64,000 nucleotides of DNA from Anisus vortex (GCA_949126835.1 OX421497.1:31523742-31587741); one strand, 5' to 3'. Positions 31,625-42,859 are shown, numbered from the stretch's first letter. Numbers and translations are program-made. Notes: generated from the sequence alone by a model not told the origin.

Positions 31625-33263
31625 TCATAGCTAGAGATATATCAGCACCGGAGTCACGTAGAATTTTAATCTTCCGTTCTCTAGCTTGATTATCTATAGG
31701 TGACACATAGCCCTCGCTAACATCCGATAGCATGCACTCGGGTAGTTCTCTGCCTACTGAGTTTCTTGCTACACTACTGCCTCCATAAGTAAACGTTTTA
31801 TTTACTGATTGTTCATCTGTCACACTCCCTTTGGAGTTGAAACTAGAATGTTCAATAGCCTCGGTCTTCATTTCAAAGACTTTTTCCGACTTTGAGCAAC
31901 TTGGACATGCGTGTTTCGCCATCTCTTCATGACTAACATCAGATGTCTTTCTTTCAGCTTTAATTCTTTTGTGGGCAGTTTTATTTATGTGAGTTTCTGT
32001 TTGTACGGCGATGTGTGATAAAACCACGTTGTTCTTGTTTTTAATGGGTCTTTTCTCTTTATGTAGACTCCAACAATTCTCTTTTATATGTCCATCTTTC
32101 TTACAGAATGTACAGGTAATTCTCTTTTGTACAAAACTTGAATTCTCTTGTTTATCGGCTTTTTGTTTACTTTTATCCTCTGTCGATCTTAACTTCCTCT
32201 CTGTATTACTGTTTTGAGTCCTCAAACTTGTTCTGTCATTTTGAAAATAATGGCTATGCGGGTGAATAATGACGTATTCATCGGCTTTAACTGCTGCTTG
32301 TTCTGCTATTTCAATACCACGATCAGCCAAATGAACTTTTATATCAGTGCGAATCTTCTCAGTAAAATCCTCCATCAGTATGAGATTATATAGTTTCTCA
32401 TAATCTTTATTCACATTCTTAGAACGTAACCATCGATCAATATACTTTTTCTCTAATCTCAGGAAGTCAACATGTGAAATTTCTGGTTCCTTCTTGTACT
32501 CACGATATAACTTTCGATACTTTTCTGGAGTTAGAACATAACTCAATAGTACTCTGCTCTTTATTAGTTCATAATCATTGCATTCCTCTGGAGTCAAATT
32601 CAATACTACATCTAGAGCCTTGCCTTTTGTTAGAGCTGAACGTAAAAGTACTGCTTTCTTATCTTCAGGAAATTTATAATCAATCGAGTTTCTCTCGAAG
32701 ACCATAAAGAACTCATCAATCTCTATGTTCTCCATGCTTGGAACATGCTTTTTAAACTTATATAGTTCCACATTATTTGTTTCCTGCATCGTATGAGTTG
32801 ACGAACGAGACTTTGCCAATTCAATCCTTTCATTACTAGCGATTCTTTCTTTTTCCAATTCCTTCTCTTTCTCTGCTTCTATTCTTTTACCCTCTAATTG
32901 TAATTGTAATTGTAATTGAATTTCTAACTTCTTCATTTCTAACTGAAATTTCATGTCCGCACTTAGTTCATTTCCATTCATTTTAAATTCATGGTTATTT
33001 ATGTCTGTTTTCAGGGTTTCTGATACATTGAGAACCACTGATTCTTCACTATTCATAGTATTTTCTTCAAGCATTCTACCATGTCTTTTCAAACAGTCCT
33101 TAATATCTTGAATCAATTTACTCCTTACTGGTGTAACTTCAGTAATGTCTATTCCCAGAGAGTTTGCCATCTCTTTTAACTGGGTTAGTGACATGCTATT
33201 TAACTGTTCTGACGTGATAGCAAAAATATTCAATTGCTCCAACGTAAGATTAGCTTCCGCCAT
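31605..33263 (-). CDS. Gag (plus protease start) of unit 2
   Basis: 552 codons. It differs from unit 1 Gag at two residues: Ile for Leu in the KKY-DRW word, and Arg for His in KI-TDIK. It also has a few silent changes, one of them where CTTGTCTTC became CTTATCTTC. Domains are as in unit 1: SAP-like N terminus, coiled coil, SCAN-like capsid, CCHC knuckle, DSG of protease, then a stop from the LINE insert. Confidence 0.85.
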   Translation of the reverse strand: MAEANLTLEQLNIFAITSEQLNSMSLTQLKEMANSLGIDITEVTPVRSKLIQDIKDCLKRHGRMLEENTMNSEESVVLNVSETLKTDINNHEFKMNGNELSADMKFQLEMKKLEIQLQLQLQLEGKRIEAEKEKELEKERIASNERIELAKSRSSTHTMQETNNVELYKFKKHVPSMENIEIDEFFMVFERNSIDYKFPEDKKAVLLRSALTKGKALDVVLNLTPEECNDYELIKSRVLLSYVLTPEKYRKLYREYKKEPEISHVDFLRLEKKYIDRWLRSKNVNKDYEKLYNLILMEDFTEKIRTDIKVHLADRGIEIAEQAAVKADEYVIIHPHSHYFQNDRTSLRTQNSNTERKLRSTEDKSKQKADKQENSSFVQKRITCTFCKKDGHIKENCWSLHKEKRPIKNKNNVVLSHIAVQTETHINKTAHKRIKAERKTSDVSHEEMAKHACPSCSKSEKVFEMKTEAIEHSSFNSKGSVTDEQSVNKTFTYGGSSVARNSVGRELPECMLSDVSEGYVSPIDNQARERKIKILRDSGADISLAMTPSGAG

Positions 33264-33541
33264 GTTTTATATTAATGACGTAAATAGAAGATAAAAAATT
33301 TCAACTTTACCTTTCATAAAGTCCTTTGAAATATTTTTACACCACTTAATATTTGTAGAAGATAAATTTTAAGGATGATTGTGTACAAAGCTGAAAACAG
33401 TATGTCCGAACACAGACAGTGCCTCCCACGTAGACAGAATTTGAATAAATATTTGTTGTAAATCGTTTTCACTAAAACAGTTGTATATTCTCAATTTCTT
33501 ATACATACAAACTTTAGATCCCGGCTTGGCCCCCAATCTTT

Positions 33542-34152
33542 TGTCACGTGCGAAATCAGCTACTGACGTTAGATGATATTTTTAGTAATGTATTATTATA
33601 TATTTATATTCTTTTGATTCATATCCATCTTGGATCTCACAAGGTTGTATAAGAACTTGTATTGATGTTATTCAATTAGATTTGATGTTTATTTTACTCG
33701 TTTGCTATGAATCTTTGTGTATGAAATGATTTAGATAAACTGTACCTTAATATATAGGAAATCCACAATCCTGTTTGAAATTGAACACAATTTTATTCCA
33801 ACAAGTTGAGATGATAAAATATAACAATACCACAGAATACATGTACCAGTATTATATAATGAAACTTAATCAGTTGAGATTCTTCTATAACGAACCAAGC
33901 TGTAATCCTATCTTTAAGAAAGTGGTCAAAAACAGTCCTCACACATTAGCGCCCAAACTAGAACTAAACTAAACTAACGGACTCAAACCCTCGTGCTGAC
34001 ATATGACGCATTTTCATGCTATGACGTAGTGTCTAGACATATACATGTTTTATTCCTAACACGGAAACATTTCGGGTTTAAGATTATTTCATTTTAACTT
34101 TAGTTAATAATAACAGAACCAATATAATATGGAAATAAATCTACTCGTAACA
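33542..34152 (-). repeat. 5' LTR of unit 2 (outer LTR)
   Basis: 611 bp, ending at ...CTCGTAACA next to (AT)n. It matches the 20030 LTR including TGTCACG at its left edge. Confidence 0.9.
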
Positions 34153-34766
34153 ATATATATATATATGACATATGACCAAAAAAATAAAATTCACAAGCAG
34201 CAACAATGAAAAATAAAAATATGGTTCAACAAATTATACAAGTACATCAAATAGATTTAGACTGCGACTATTATACAGGTGAACTACAATTTTACTTGCA
34301 TTTCAACTTCCAATATATACCTACGTCTTAAACACAGGTATGGCTTATACTTGAGATTTTATGGTAAACATAATTTTTTTTGGCATTATTTTACATTTTT
34401 TATAGCAGAAAGTTTTGTGAATAGTTTCATATTTCTATAGTAAAATAAAATACATATTCTCATTTAAACTATTTCTTTTTATAAATATTCTTTTAAAAAG
34501 AAAGTGTACATTTTGTGTTTGTTTTACCTTAATTTATAAAGTACTATTTGCATATGTGTATTTCTTTTTGGGTAACTTTGCTAATATATACCGGGTATTT
34601 TAATTTATAATAAATATGTTCATAGTGATCTTTTTGTTGTCTCTATAGGCCTACATCTATTATTTTAAAAACTATATATCTCTTATTGTATTTTTGTCAG
34701 TAATATACAATGTTACTTAGTGCATCCATTCAAATATAGGCATATTTATATATATATACCTTTTAG
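34153..34766. other. AT-rich flank, nothing recognised
   Basis: It begins with the rest of the (TA)n target, then AT-rich sequence without frames or repeat boundaries. Confidence 0.4.
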
Positions 34767-35021
34767 CAGTGCTTTTTTTGTATAAAAAAATAGGTGCCGG
34801 TACTCATGCAGTGATGGATCGCCTAACTTTTAAAGCAGTTTCGCATTTTAAATTTCAATTCTTATTGCGCGCAATTTTAAAAAAATTCAATTTTAACAAA
34901 TTAATAATATAATAAATTAATAATAAATGTTAAAATACAAGAAAGGTAATAATTTTTTCCCCACATTGAAAAAGGTGTCCGTACACCGTACCGGTGCGTA
35001 CTGTCACTAAAAAAGGCACTG
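34767..35021. mobile_element. hAT-type MITE (255 bp)
   Basis: The left end CAGTGCTTTTTTTG pairs with the right end (reverse complement CAGTGCCTTTTTTA). Further in, GGTGCCGGTAC and GTACCGGTGC also pair. A perfect 8-bp duplication, CCTTTTAG, flanks it (34759-34766 and 35022-35029). No coding. Confidence 0.88.
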
Positions 35022-35117
35022 CCTTTTAGTTGTTTTCAGTTGTACCTACCCTAATTTACAGGATCTTGATTTTAAAGGCATAGAAGTAGCCTACTATACA
35101 TTAAAAAAAAATTATAA

Positions 35118-35428
35118 ATTATAACTTAGAAATACAACACAACAACAATATATTACAATGCTTATAAAGACATAAGGTTAAAAATAATTTCCTTTTTCCA
35201 TATACTTGGCAATAACCAATAATATAAGTTCTCTTTCTTGTCGACCGACATCCTGGCTTGGAATGGGCAGCCTGAACAAACCATACAAACCAATAACTGA
35301 ACATCATTTAAAATACTAGGCCTAATCAAAAGGCAAGACAAGATAATCAAACCATGGATAAGCGCAGGACACAATAATTTTCTGGATAGAAGGAGCATCT
35401 GTATCATATAAGATAATCTTTGGAAGCT
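35118..35428 (+). mobile_element. LINE-A 3' end, diverged
   Basis: It contains TTAGAAATACAAC, CTTGGAATGGGCAGCC, TGAACAAACCATACAAACCA and GGAGCATCTGTATCATATAA, in the order seen at 80-396. No intact frame remains. Confidence 0.65.
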
Positions 35429-35429
35429 A

Positions 35430-37990
35430 TTCTGGATCTATAGGCCTATCTAATTATATCCAGATAATCCAACAAACAGTTTTCTATTCTTTTCTATTCT
35501 TTATAATTTTAAGAATTGGCGGTAGGCCTACAGGTGAACCTGCTTGAATTAGTTTAACAGGTTCTACTTTGAGTGCTTTAGTCAGTAGCCTACCTGCTCA
35601 ATATTAAGGTACAGAATGAAAATCAAGCACCTGGTCCTATACAGCTTCACAAACACAATTGTTTAAAAAAAAAAATATATAAAGTAGGGGAGCTTCCTTT
35701 TATCAGAAGCATAGTTAATATGCATAGGGCCTATCAATATTTATAGATAACTGAACTAGAAATTGTAGAATATTGTAGTCTATTTATTTACATAGTTAAA
35801 ACAACCCAAGAAAAATATGGCATAAAAAGCTATGAGCTCTATGTCATGAAATACAAAAAAATTAGCCAAAGATAGTCGTCACAATTACCAACACAAATAC
35901 ACCTTATTAGATCAAAATAGGCCTACCGCTAAAACATAGACTCATCTAGGCCTATTGAGAATAGATATCAATTAACCAAGTAGGCTTATATATAAATAGG
36001 CTCCATGTAGCCCATGGTTTGAAATGGGTTTTTTCCCCATAGATGGTTTAATTGAAAGATTAAAAAAAAAAAAACTCTCAGTGAAAAGTTAACATTTTTC
36101 CAATCACAGAATTATAGAAAAATCGGATAATGTTTAAATTGTGCATTTTGTATAGGATTTGCAAGGGTTATAAGTCAAGTCTATTGGCTTTTGAGATTGC
36201 CCAATACTATTGGAAATAAAAAATCTTTATCATTGATGAAAGAATTTTTAAAAGCCAATGCACTAGTTCTAATGTAGGCATAGCCTATAGCCTAAAGGCC
36301 TATTATATATCCATCGGCTCTGGAAGAGGCATTTTATAGGCCTAGGCCTACAATGCTGGGAAGAGACGCGGGGTTGCACTAACAATCTTATAAGTGCGCT
36401 TTGGGTCACTACAACCGATATAAACTTATCTTTGGTCAGCAATGAGACTTATAACAAGACTTAACTCCCTGCTGTCCCTACTTTTATTTAGGCCTAGGCC
36501 TATTGGTTAGGACTGGATGCTGGTAATCGAAAAATAATATGTGATTTATACTTATTCAAAGAGCCGAAAATTTAAGACAAGTGCTTATCTTAGGCCTACA
36601 CTGTTAGAGCAACCAACGTTTGTTAAATGTGTCTCTTCCTAATCTTTGCGTTGAAGCACTGTAGAGTCTATAGGCCTAATGTTTAAAATAGGCCGACTAT
36701 AATTATTAATTTCTGATCTTCGGAGGGCATGACAAACTTGTAGGCCTCAGTCACAATGCCTCCAGCCTATTAGGCCTAATTTGTGCTCTACTGGGGCGCC
36801 ACGTGCTCAGGGGTGCCAATAATTAAGGATTTCTTACAACAGAACAAGCAATTATAATAAAGCAAGTTCTTGTACATTGAAAAATTACACAAGGAAAGAA
36901 AACGAGCATATATTATGTTCCCATTAAAAATTATTGGGGGCATTAGGCCCTATCATTGCTACGATTATGGACCTATCCATATAAAGGGCGCAGAAGTTCA
37001 CCTTGCCTCGGGTGCCAGCAACACCCTGTTATGGTGTTACTAGTTTCTAAGCCTGTATCAAAATCATGCATTAATTTACTTTTTTATTTTGTTTCATCAA
37101 AAGTTGTATAACATTTTTACAGTAAATGTAAGAGAAATTAACTGTTTCACTACAAAAGAGGATTTCATTTTCTTGAGTTAACTCCCTCTATGGGTAACTT
37201 TTAATGTTTAGGCTATTTCATTGGGTCGATTTCAAGCAAAATTATTTATTTTAGCCCTTGCTATTGAGAACTCCTAAACAAGTATACAATAGAAATACTT
37301 TTTACTCCCTTTACTTTAAGTTGAATTTTCTGTCTGTCTTTCTGTCTGTCTGCAATTTTGCAAAAATTGGCTTCGATTTTTCGACCACTTCCCGTGGTCC
37401 GATCGAGCTGAAATTTGGACAGCAGACTTGAGGCGCCTAACATTACATCCTATCAAATTTTCAGTTAAAACGACTTAATAATGCTACACTTATGACAATA
37501 TTCATTTCTTAAAAGGAAAGTATAACAAAAATTTTGATTTCGCGTTAAAAATGCCTGTGCAACTTTTTATACTTTTTCGTCGCAAAGCTAGAAAAAAAAA
37601 ATTATGCGCTAAGATTATTTTTAGAGCAATTCATACAGAGTAAGGAGATATTTTTGAGATTTGCGACACAGATATTTTTTAATTACATGATGGTAAACTT
37701 TGTTTGCAAATAAAGGGAGTATGATAAAAACTGTGTTTTTGTGGTTTTCTTGTTATGCTATTTTTGTACAAAATGTATACTTTTTTTCGTTTTTTAAATA
37801 ATAAAACAATAAAATGGTTTGTAGGTCCTAAACTAAAATAGCATAGCATAAATAAATACGTTTATCAATTTAATTAGACCTTAATGATCAATTTCTAGAG
37901 ATAACGGTTAAATATCTTTTTTTTTTTTAAACACACACAGTTGTGCATTTTATATATAGATAAATGTTGTTTAAAGTGAGTCTCTCTAAT
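35430..37990. other. Intergenic, GGCCTA-rich; possible unclassified repeat at 37260-37460
   Basis: No gene. The hexamer GGCCTA occurs at least twelve times between about 35.45 and 36.78 kb. At 37330-37430 CTGTCTGTCTTTCTGTCTGT is followed by ATCGAGCTGAAATTTGGAC, a style typical of dispersed animal repeats; no second copy is in the window. Confidence 0.4.
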
Positions 37991-38009
37991 CCAGCCAAGG
38001 TTAGATTAC

Positions 38010-38225
38010 TGTAACAGTAAAGTTGTCTGTGGGGTCTGAGCCTGAATCAGCTAAAGAGACCCAAGAAAGAACAAAACACTGCAACATAGTGAGACGAATA
38101 AAGAAGCCTGGCCACATCACTCCAGTTCCAAAAGAGCTCCACTGGATCCCTGTAGTTGAAGAGCATTATGTCCCTTACTTATTGCTGCATGGATGGCAAA
38201 AACACCAAGAAACAAACGCTAACGT
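38010..38225 (+). mobile_element. LINE RT fragment
   Basis: The + frame reads HCNIVRRIKKPGHITPVPKE then LHWIPV. This is the conserved RT segment (R..HITPVL..LHWLPV) of CR1/L2/Jockey-type LINEs. It is truncated on both sides. Confidence 0.7.
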
Positions 38226-38229
38226 GTGA

Positions 38230-38309
38230 TTAACTCTTTCCATGCCTAAAATCAAGCCGAGCCATAACGTTACGGCATACAGTATGGCTAAACGCATTGA
38301 AAGAGTTAA
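38230..38309. mobile_element. TTAA-ended mini-palindrome (piggyBac-like MITE), 80 bp
   Basis: It begins TTAACTCTTTCCATGCC and ends GCATTGAAAGAGTTAA. The termini are inverted copies with TTAA at both edges, as for piggyBac-type target sites. Different in sequence from the pair at 50816 and 55834. Confidence 0.6.
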
Positions 38310-38704
38310 TGACATTTGTTTTCAAATACCAGTTGAAAAACCTTTAACGCTTCATTAAATAATTGTTAAGTGTATAATAAAAAAATGTCAATACATAATT
38401 GTATTACCTAAATGTATAGGCAGATTAATGACAAAAACAAACAAACAAAAAACTGAAAAAGAAAAAAAAAGATTAATTCACATTATTTGACCGGATATTT
38501 CCGATAAATGCCTACACTTTTAAGTCAACTAATTACTGATAGATCTAGTTATTGCAAAAAAAAAAAAAGTTTGACTGACTTTAGATTATCGAAAGTTCTA
38601 TCTCACAACGTAAGCCTACACTTGGGTCTCAACCACTGATCTCTAAAAAGAATGGATTAGGCTCGGAAGTAACATTCTTGAGGAAATTTCCGCCATTTTG
38701 TTTA

Positions 38705-38885
38705 TACTGTCTTATGGTCTTATAAGTTTTACAGACGTTCCTTCTAGATAGAAGATTATTACGTCCACTAGGCCCACAAACTCCTGCAGGGCGACAGGGA
38801 TCCGTCGATGGCAGGGATAGAACCCGCGACCTGTCAGTTGGTTTTCGGTTGACAGGCCGGTGAACTAACCGCTGGACCAGCCGTG
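38705..38885 (-). mobile_element. tRNA-SINE with LINE-A-type 3' tail
   Basis: On the minus strand the head GCTGGTCCAGCGGTTAGTTC and B-box-like GGGTTCTATCCC begin the element. Its 3' end reads GACGTAATAATCTTC..GAAGGAACGTCTGTAAAAC, matching the 3' UTR of LINE-A (GACGCAATAATCTTC..GCGTCTGTAATG). Sharing a tail with a LINE is the usual basis of SINE mobilisation. Confidence 0.7.
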
Positions 38886-39110
38886 AGTTTATTTATTTAG
38901 ATGTTTGTTTATGCTCTATAAATATCTATATTCTCCTAAGCCGTTTGACTAATCGGGTTAAAAGTTAAATGTATAAATTGGAAACGTCTTCCAAAATAAA
39001 GCATTATTTTTTAACAATATTGCTTAATTCGTTAATTTATTTTTTAAAATAAACTTAGACCTATTACTAATCACCGTATGTTAAGGTTATACAATGGGCG
39101 CAGTTTCCAA
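38886..39110 (-). repeat. Dispersed repeat W, copy 2
   Basis: Reverse complement of 4560-4790, with shared blocks around TGACTAATCGGGT, AATTGGAAACGTCTTCC and CAATATTGCTTAATTCGTTA. Confidence 0.6.
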
Positions 39111-39645
39111 ATGATGTCCCTTTGAAATGCTTTCAAATTTAGTGTGTGTTCGGGACAGGGTTTTTCCGTAATGCGAATTATTGCTGTCTAATTTTTTTAT
39201 TATTAACTTTTTTTTATTGTTGGGTATTTGTTTTCTTTTGACCGTATTATTGTTAGTTTTATATTACTAATAAGAAGTCGAAAGCTTGACAGCAACAATC
39301 CATTTGTATATTGTGTAAAAAGGAAGCAACATAGATTCCGCTCCGATCTATTTATAGATCAGTGGCACAGTAAGTTTTAGACACAATTTTGTTTATATCG
39401 GTAAGTGCAGTGGACATTTTTAGTTTTTCCTTTCTTCTATAGATCAGTGCTTTTCTTCACTTTGCTCAAACCAATTTATAAGAAGGCGCAATCCATTCTT
39501 TTTATAGATCTGTGGTCTCAACACAGAATAAATATAGAACAGAATGCGCAATCACATTTTTGTCTGTTTCCGGAAGTAATACCGACGCCATAAATAATAT
39601 GTTTAAACGCAGCTACACTATAATAATATATTTATGCTTATATAC

Positions 39646-40829
39646 CAGTGGTTCTTAACCTTTTGAAGTCGGGGAGCACTTTTGATCATGACAAAAATTT
39701 GGGGAGCTCCAAAATCAAGAAGTAAAAAAAACAAACAAATACACATACGTATGACTTTTATTGAAAATAATAGATTATAACATAAGTAAAAAAAAAACTG
39801 AGCAAAATTTAATGTGAAACCTGAGCTTGACGGTTTTTACAAATTTCAGTGATATTAGGCCTAATTTTAGAAATAGCTACCCTCAATTCTTCATCCAAAT
39901 TAGTAAGTGTTGCTCGTTTTTTAGTTTTTATGTTGTCGAGAAACCGAGTACACACAAATATGATGTTGAAAATTGCAACAAGTTTTTAAGTGCCTTCATG
40001 GAGAGAGCTGAGTATTCATCTTGCACAAAGATCGAAAATTCCTCAAGAACCATTTCGGAAAATTTTATTTTAAGTGTACGATCCGATGATAGGTTGATTC
40101 ATTCTTCTTCTTCTTGGTATGACAACTTACTATTTGATGTATCAACCGTGGCAAAGGGATTACGTATCCAGTCATATGTTTCTACGTTTATTGATGGAAA
40201 ATAAAATTCAATCTTTTCTTCTAATAAAATTAAATGCTCTGTTACTGCTGAAATAATTTCGTTGGTAGAAATTTTCATTTTTTCCTTTGTTGCTTCATCG
40301 CCAAACATAATTTTAACCATTTCACAACATGCAGGTATAATTAAAGACTCTGCTATAGTATGTGGTTTTAACTGAACAGCAATTATTTCAGCAACCTTAT
40401 ATGACGCCATTTATGCCTTATCGGACATTTTCAGTTTTTTCAAAATATTTTTCTTGTTTAGCTTGCGTATCTAACAATCGTTTGAAATAATCTTTAGTTT
40501 TTGTAGCAAGGTTGGCGTGATTTGTAGAAAAGTGACGTTTCAACTTGGTAGGAACCATCGCGCTGTTGGATAATTTTTCTCCGCATACAATACATTGTGG
40601 AATGTGATATTCTTCCTCACATTTGTACGTAAATCCAAAACTTAAATATTCTTCAGTAAAAATAGGCAAAAAGGCCGATTTTTTCCCCTTTTGGACTACC
40701 TATTATGAGCATTTGTTCAGATAGAGTAAGTGAGTGAACATTAAATTTTGAATTTCATAATTTCGCGAAGCACTTGCAACTACCACGCGGAGCACCAGTG
40801 CTCCGCGGAGCACCGGTTAAGAACCACTG
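39646..40829 (-). mobile_element. hAT element with deleted interior (1,184 bp)
   Basis: Perfect 15-bp TIRs CAGTGGTTCTTAACC at both ends and a perfect 8-bp target duplication TTATATAC (39638-39645 and 40830-40837). It is the best-preserved DNA transposon insertion in the window. Only the two ends of a transposase gene remain inside. Confidence 0.93.
39830..40669 (-). pseudogene. Internally deleted hAT transposase (BED-finger type)
   Basis: 40418-40669 encodes a BED-type zinc finger (PQCIVCGEKLSNSAM, TKLKRHFSTNH). 40099-40410 begins with KPHTIAESLIIPACCEMVKI but passes within about 50 codons to FPSINVETYDWIRNPFA, which belongs to the C-terminal part of such transposases. The catalytic middle is missing. 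Downstream, in other frames, LLQFSTSYLCVLGFSTT marks the C-terminal dimerisation region. The build is that of ZBED5/SCAND3-related hAT proteins. Non-autonomous. Confidence 0.8.
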
Positions 40830-41247
40830 TTATATACAATGTCTTTTTCATTAAATCTACAATTTCGAACACCCAAAGCTAATGTTTCAGGCAAAGGTAC
40901 AATGCTGCTGTGTAATAAACTACAACAATGATGCGAAAACAATAATTATTGATTATCGTAAAAATGAGCATGTCAAAATAGGGGCCTACGTGGCTTTCCT
41001 GACCTCGTTAAGGATAAACAACGGAAAGTTGTAACCTCATATTACTTAATATTAGTAGCCTTGCTTTAGTCCTAAGCTTGCTAAGACTAGATATCAGCAA
41101 TAAATTAAGCCTTTCTCATTTTACTATAGTAGCGTTTCTAGTGACCGCTGCCTTGAATCAAAAGAAAATGGCGGAAGCCGAGCTTCACTTTTAGTGACTG
41201 TGCATATAGGGATTGCGCATTCTGTTATAGTCTATAGGCTACCTATT

Positions 41248-41640
41248 CTGTGGGTCTCAAAGCTGGCGAAGTGTCTAAACTGCTAAACCATCGATACTTT
41301 CCCATTTAATTATTAAAAGTACGCCAGTGGGCTGTCGCATGGGGGATTTCTCCCTTTACGCATCCGATGATTATTGCTCGGGCGAGCGCACGCTGAAACT
41401 CGGTGGGGAAGAAGAAAAAATACACAACTGCACTCGGCTTGCCAAGCATGATTTATGGATGGTTTGTTAGTTGTATTACCGGGCTAAAGGGCATGCATAC
41501 GAGCTAAAGCCGCCATTTTAACGATCCGGGCGGAATTCCATAGTTTTAGGGGGGGGGGGTAGTGTAGTAGCCTACATGGCATACAAGATACATAGCATGC
41601 CTCAGACAGGGTCTCAAACCAACCTTTTCACGTTATGACA
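41248..41640 (+). repeat. Interspersed repeat Y, copy 2
   Basis: It shares with 14682-15135 and 47478-47975 GGGTCTCAA..CTGG.GAAGTGT, ACGCCAGTGGGC, TCCGATGATTATTG, CTGAAACTCGGTGGGG and GTAGTGTAGTAGCCTACATG. Confidence 0.6.
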
Positions 41641-41994
41641 TGGACTTAAGAACCGGAAGACGCGTCCGGTTTTTAAGCAGACATATACAATCTCACAGCC
41701 AGCGAAAACCGTCTTAGCATTTGTTATATTAATATTTTATTCTGTAATTTTATATTGTGCAAGCAAAGAAGATAATAAAATAAAATGCCCTTGAATGTCT
41801 AAAATTTATCCACCATGAATGTGTAGGCCCTATCTTATGTAATATTTGTTAAATAAGTTTCCACGCCATTTTATTTACACCGTGACACAAAGTTAGTTTA
41901 TTGAAAACCAGTAGGCCTACAATTACAATTATATCAGAGCTAAAAAAAATCACATTATGTCTCTTTTTATCGCTAAGTTAACTTTTTTTTTTTC

Positions 41995-42216
41995 AAATCT
42001 TGTCTATATGCCTATATATGTACTCTTTCTTCCCGAGTGGCATTCGGGCATGGAATGGGTTGCCTGAACAAACCAGGAAAACCAGTAACTTAACATCATT
42101 TAAAACATTAATAAAAATGCAAGACTAGACTCGGACCAAGGATGAGCGTAGGACGCAATAATCTTCTTTATAGAATGAGCGTCTGTAATGTATAAGATAA
42201 GATAAGATATGACAAA
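41995..42216 (+). mobile_element. LINE-A 3' end with (AAGAT)n tail
   Basis: The frame preserves CATTCGGGCATGGAATGGG (PRG/SGIRAWNGLPEQTRK-type module), then TCATTTAAAACATTAATAAA, a 3' UTR and a tail of AAGATAAGATAAGATA. The closest relative in the window is 150-396. Confidence 0.8.
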
Positions 42217-42859
42217 CACAAAGACGGGGTCAAAGGACGGTGTCTGGTGGAAGACACACTCTAATAATATGGGAAGTTGGAACATTGTAGGCGACTGCCG
42301 AATGTTAATTAAAAGTTACGCGGAAAGAAAAAGCTAAGTAAATTTTAACATAACATGCCTGGGTCTTTATTTGTCTTACTTGCCCATTCCACTTTAATAA
42401 AAGAATTAAGGCAGCTCCATCATTTTGTAAATGAGAGCTTGTCATATTTGTGTTCTTCAACCCATTCTAAGCTTTTTTGATCTTTTTATGTCTCTTTTAA
42501 TTTTACTTAATTGTGATATCTGGTATTTAATATGTATTTAGTTTTAAACGCATAGTCTTGTCTACACAGTTTATAATGTGCCCTTCTTTTATTGACCTTT
42601 CGGCTTTATAAAACATGTTCCCCAACTATTGGAATATAAATAAAAATGGGCCTACTTTGTATTTCTTTTTATAGCATGCAAATAATCAGCACATCTAATA
42701 AAGTAATTAGATCTCTAATTGTGGTATCACAAAGTAAAAATAAAATACCCGGTACGTTTAAAGTTCTATTTAACTAGACCTAGATCTAATGTTAAATGAT
42801 TATGTTCTGCCTACTGTGTAGCCTAAACGGTTTGAATTTTAGCGCTACTGCTAAAAACG

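Larger units (their letters stand above)
20030..34152 (-). mobile_element. Tandem Gmr1-like LTR-retrotransposon array: LTR-int-LTR-int-LTR
   Basis: Three 611-bp LTRs (20030-20640, 26786-27396, 33542-34152) enclose two 6,145-bp internal regions that differ at only a handful of bases. All reading is on the minus strand, so each unit's 5' LTR is the right-hand one. On that strand the LTR starts TGTTACGAG and ends CACGTGACA (TG...CA). The flanks are ATAT on both sides, compatible with a 4-6-bp target duplication but uninformative inside (TA)n. The architecture fits unequal exchange between LTRs, or insertion of a multimer. An assembly join of two alleles remains possible. Confidence 0.92.

Noticed and set aside
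20030..34152. Copia (Ty1) assignment, or endogenous retrovirus with env
   Set aside because: Integrase precedes RT as in Copia, but the RT, integrase GPY/F module and RNase H sequences are Gypsy-like. No envelope-like frame follows pol.
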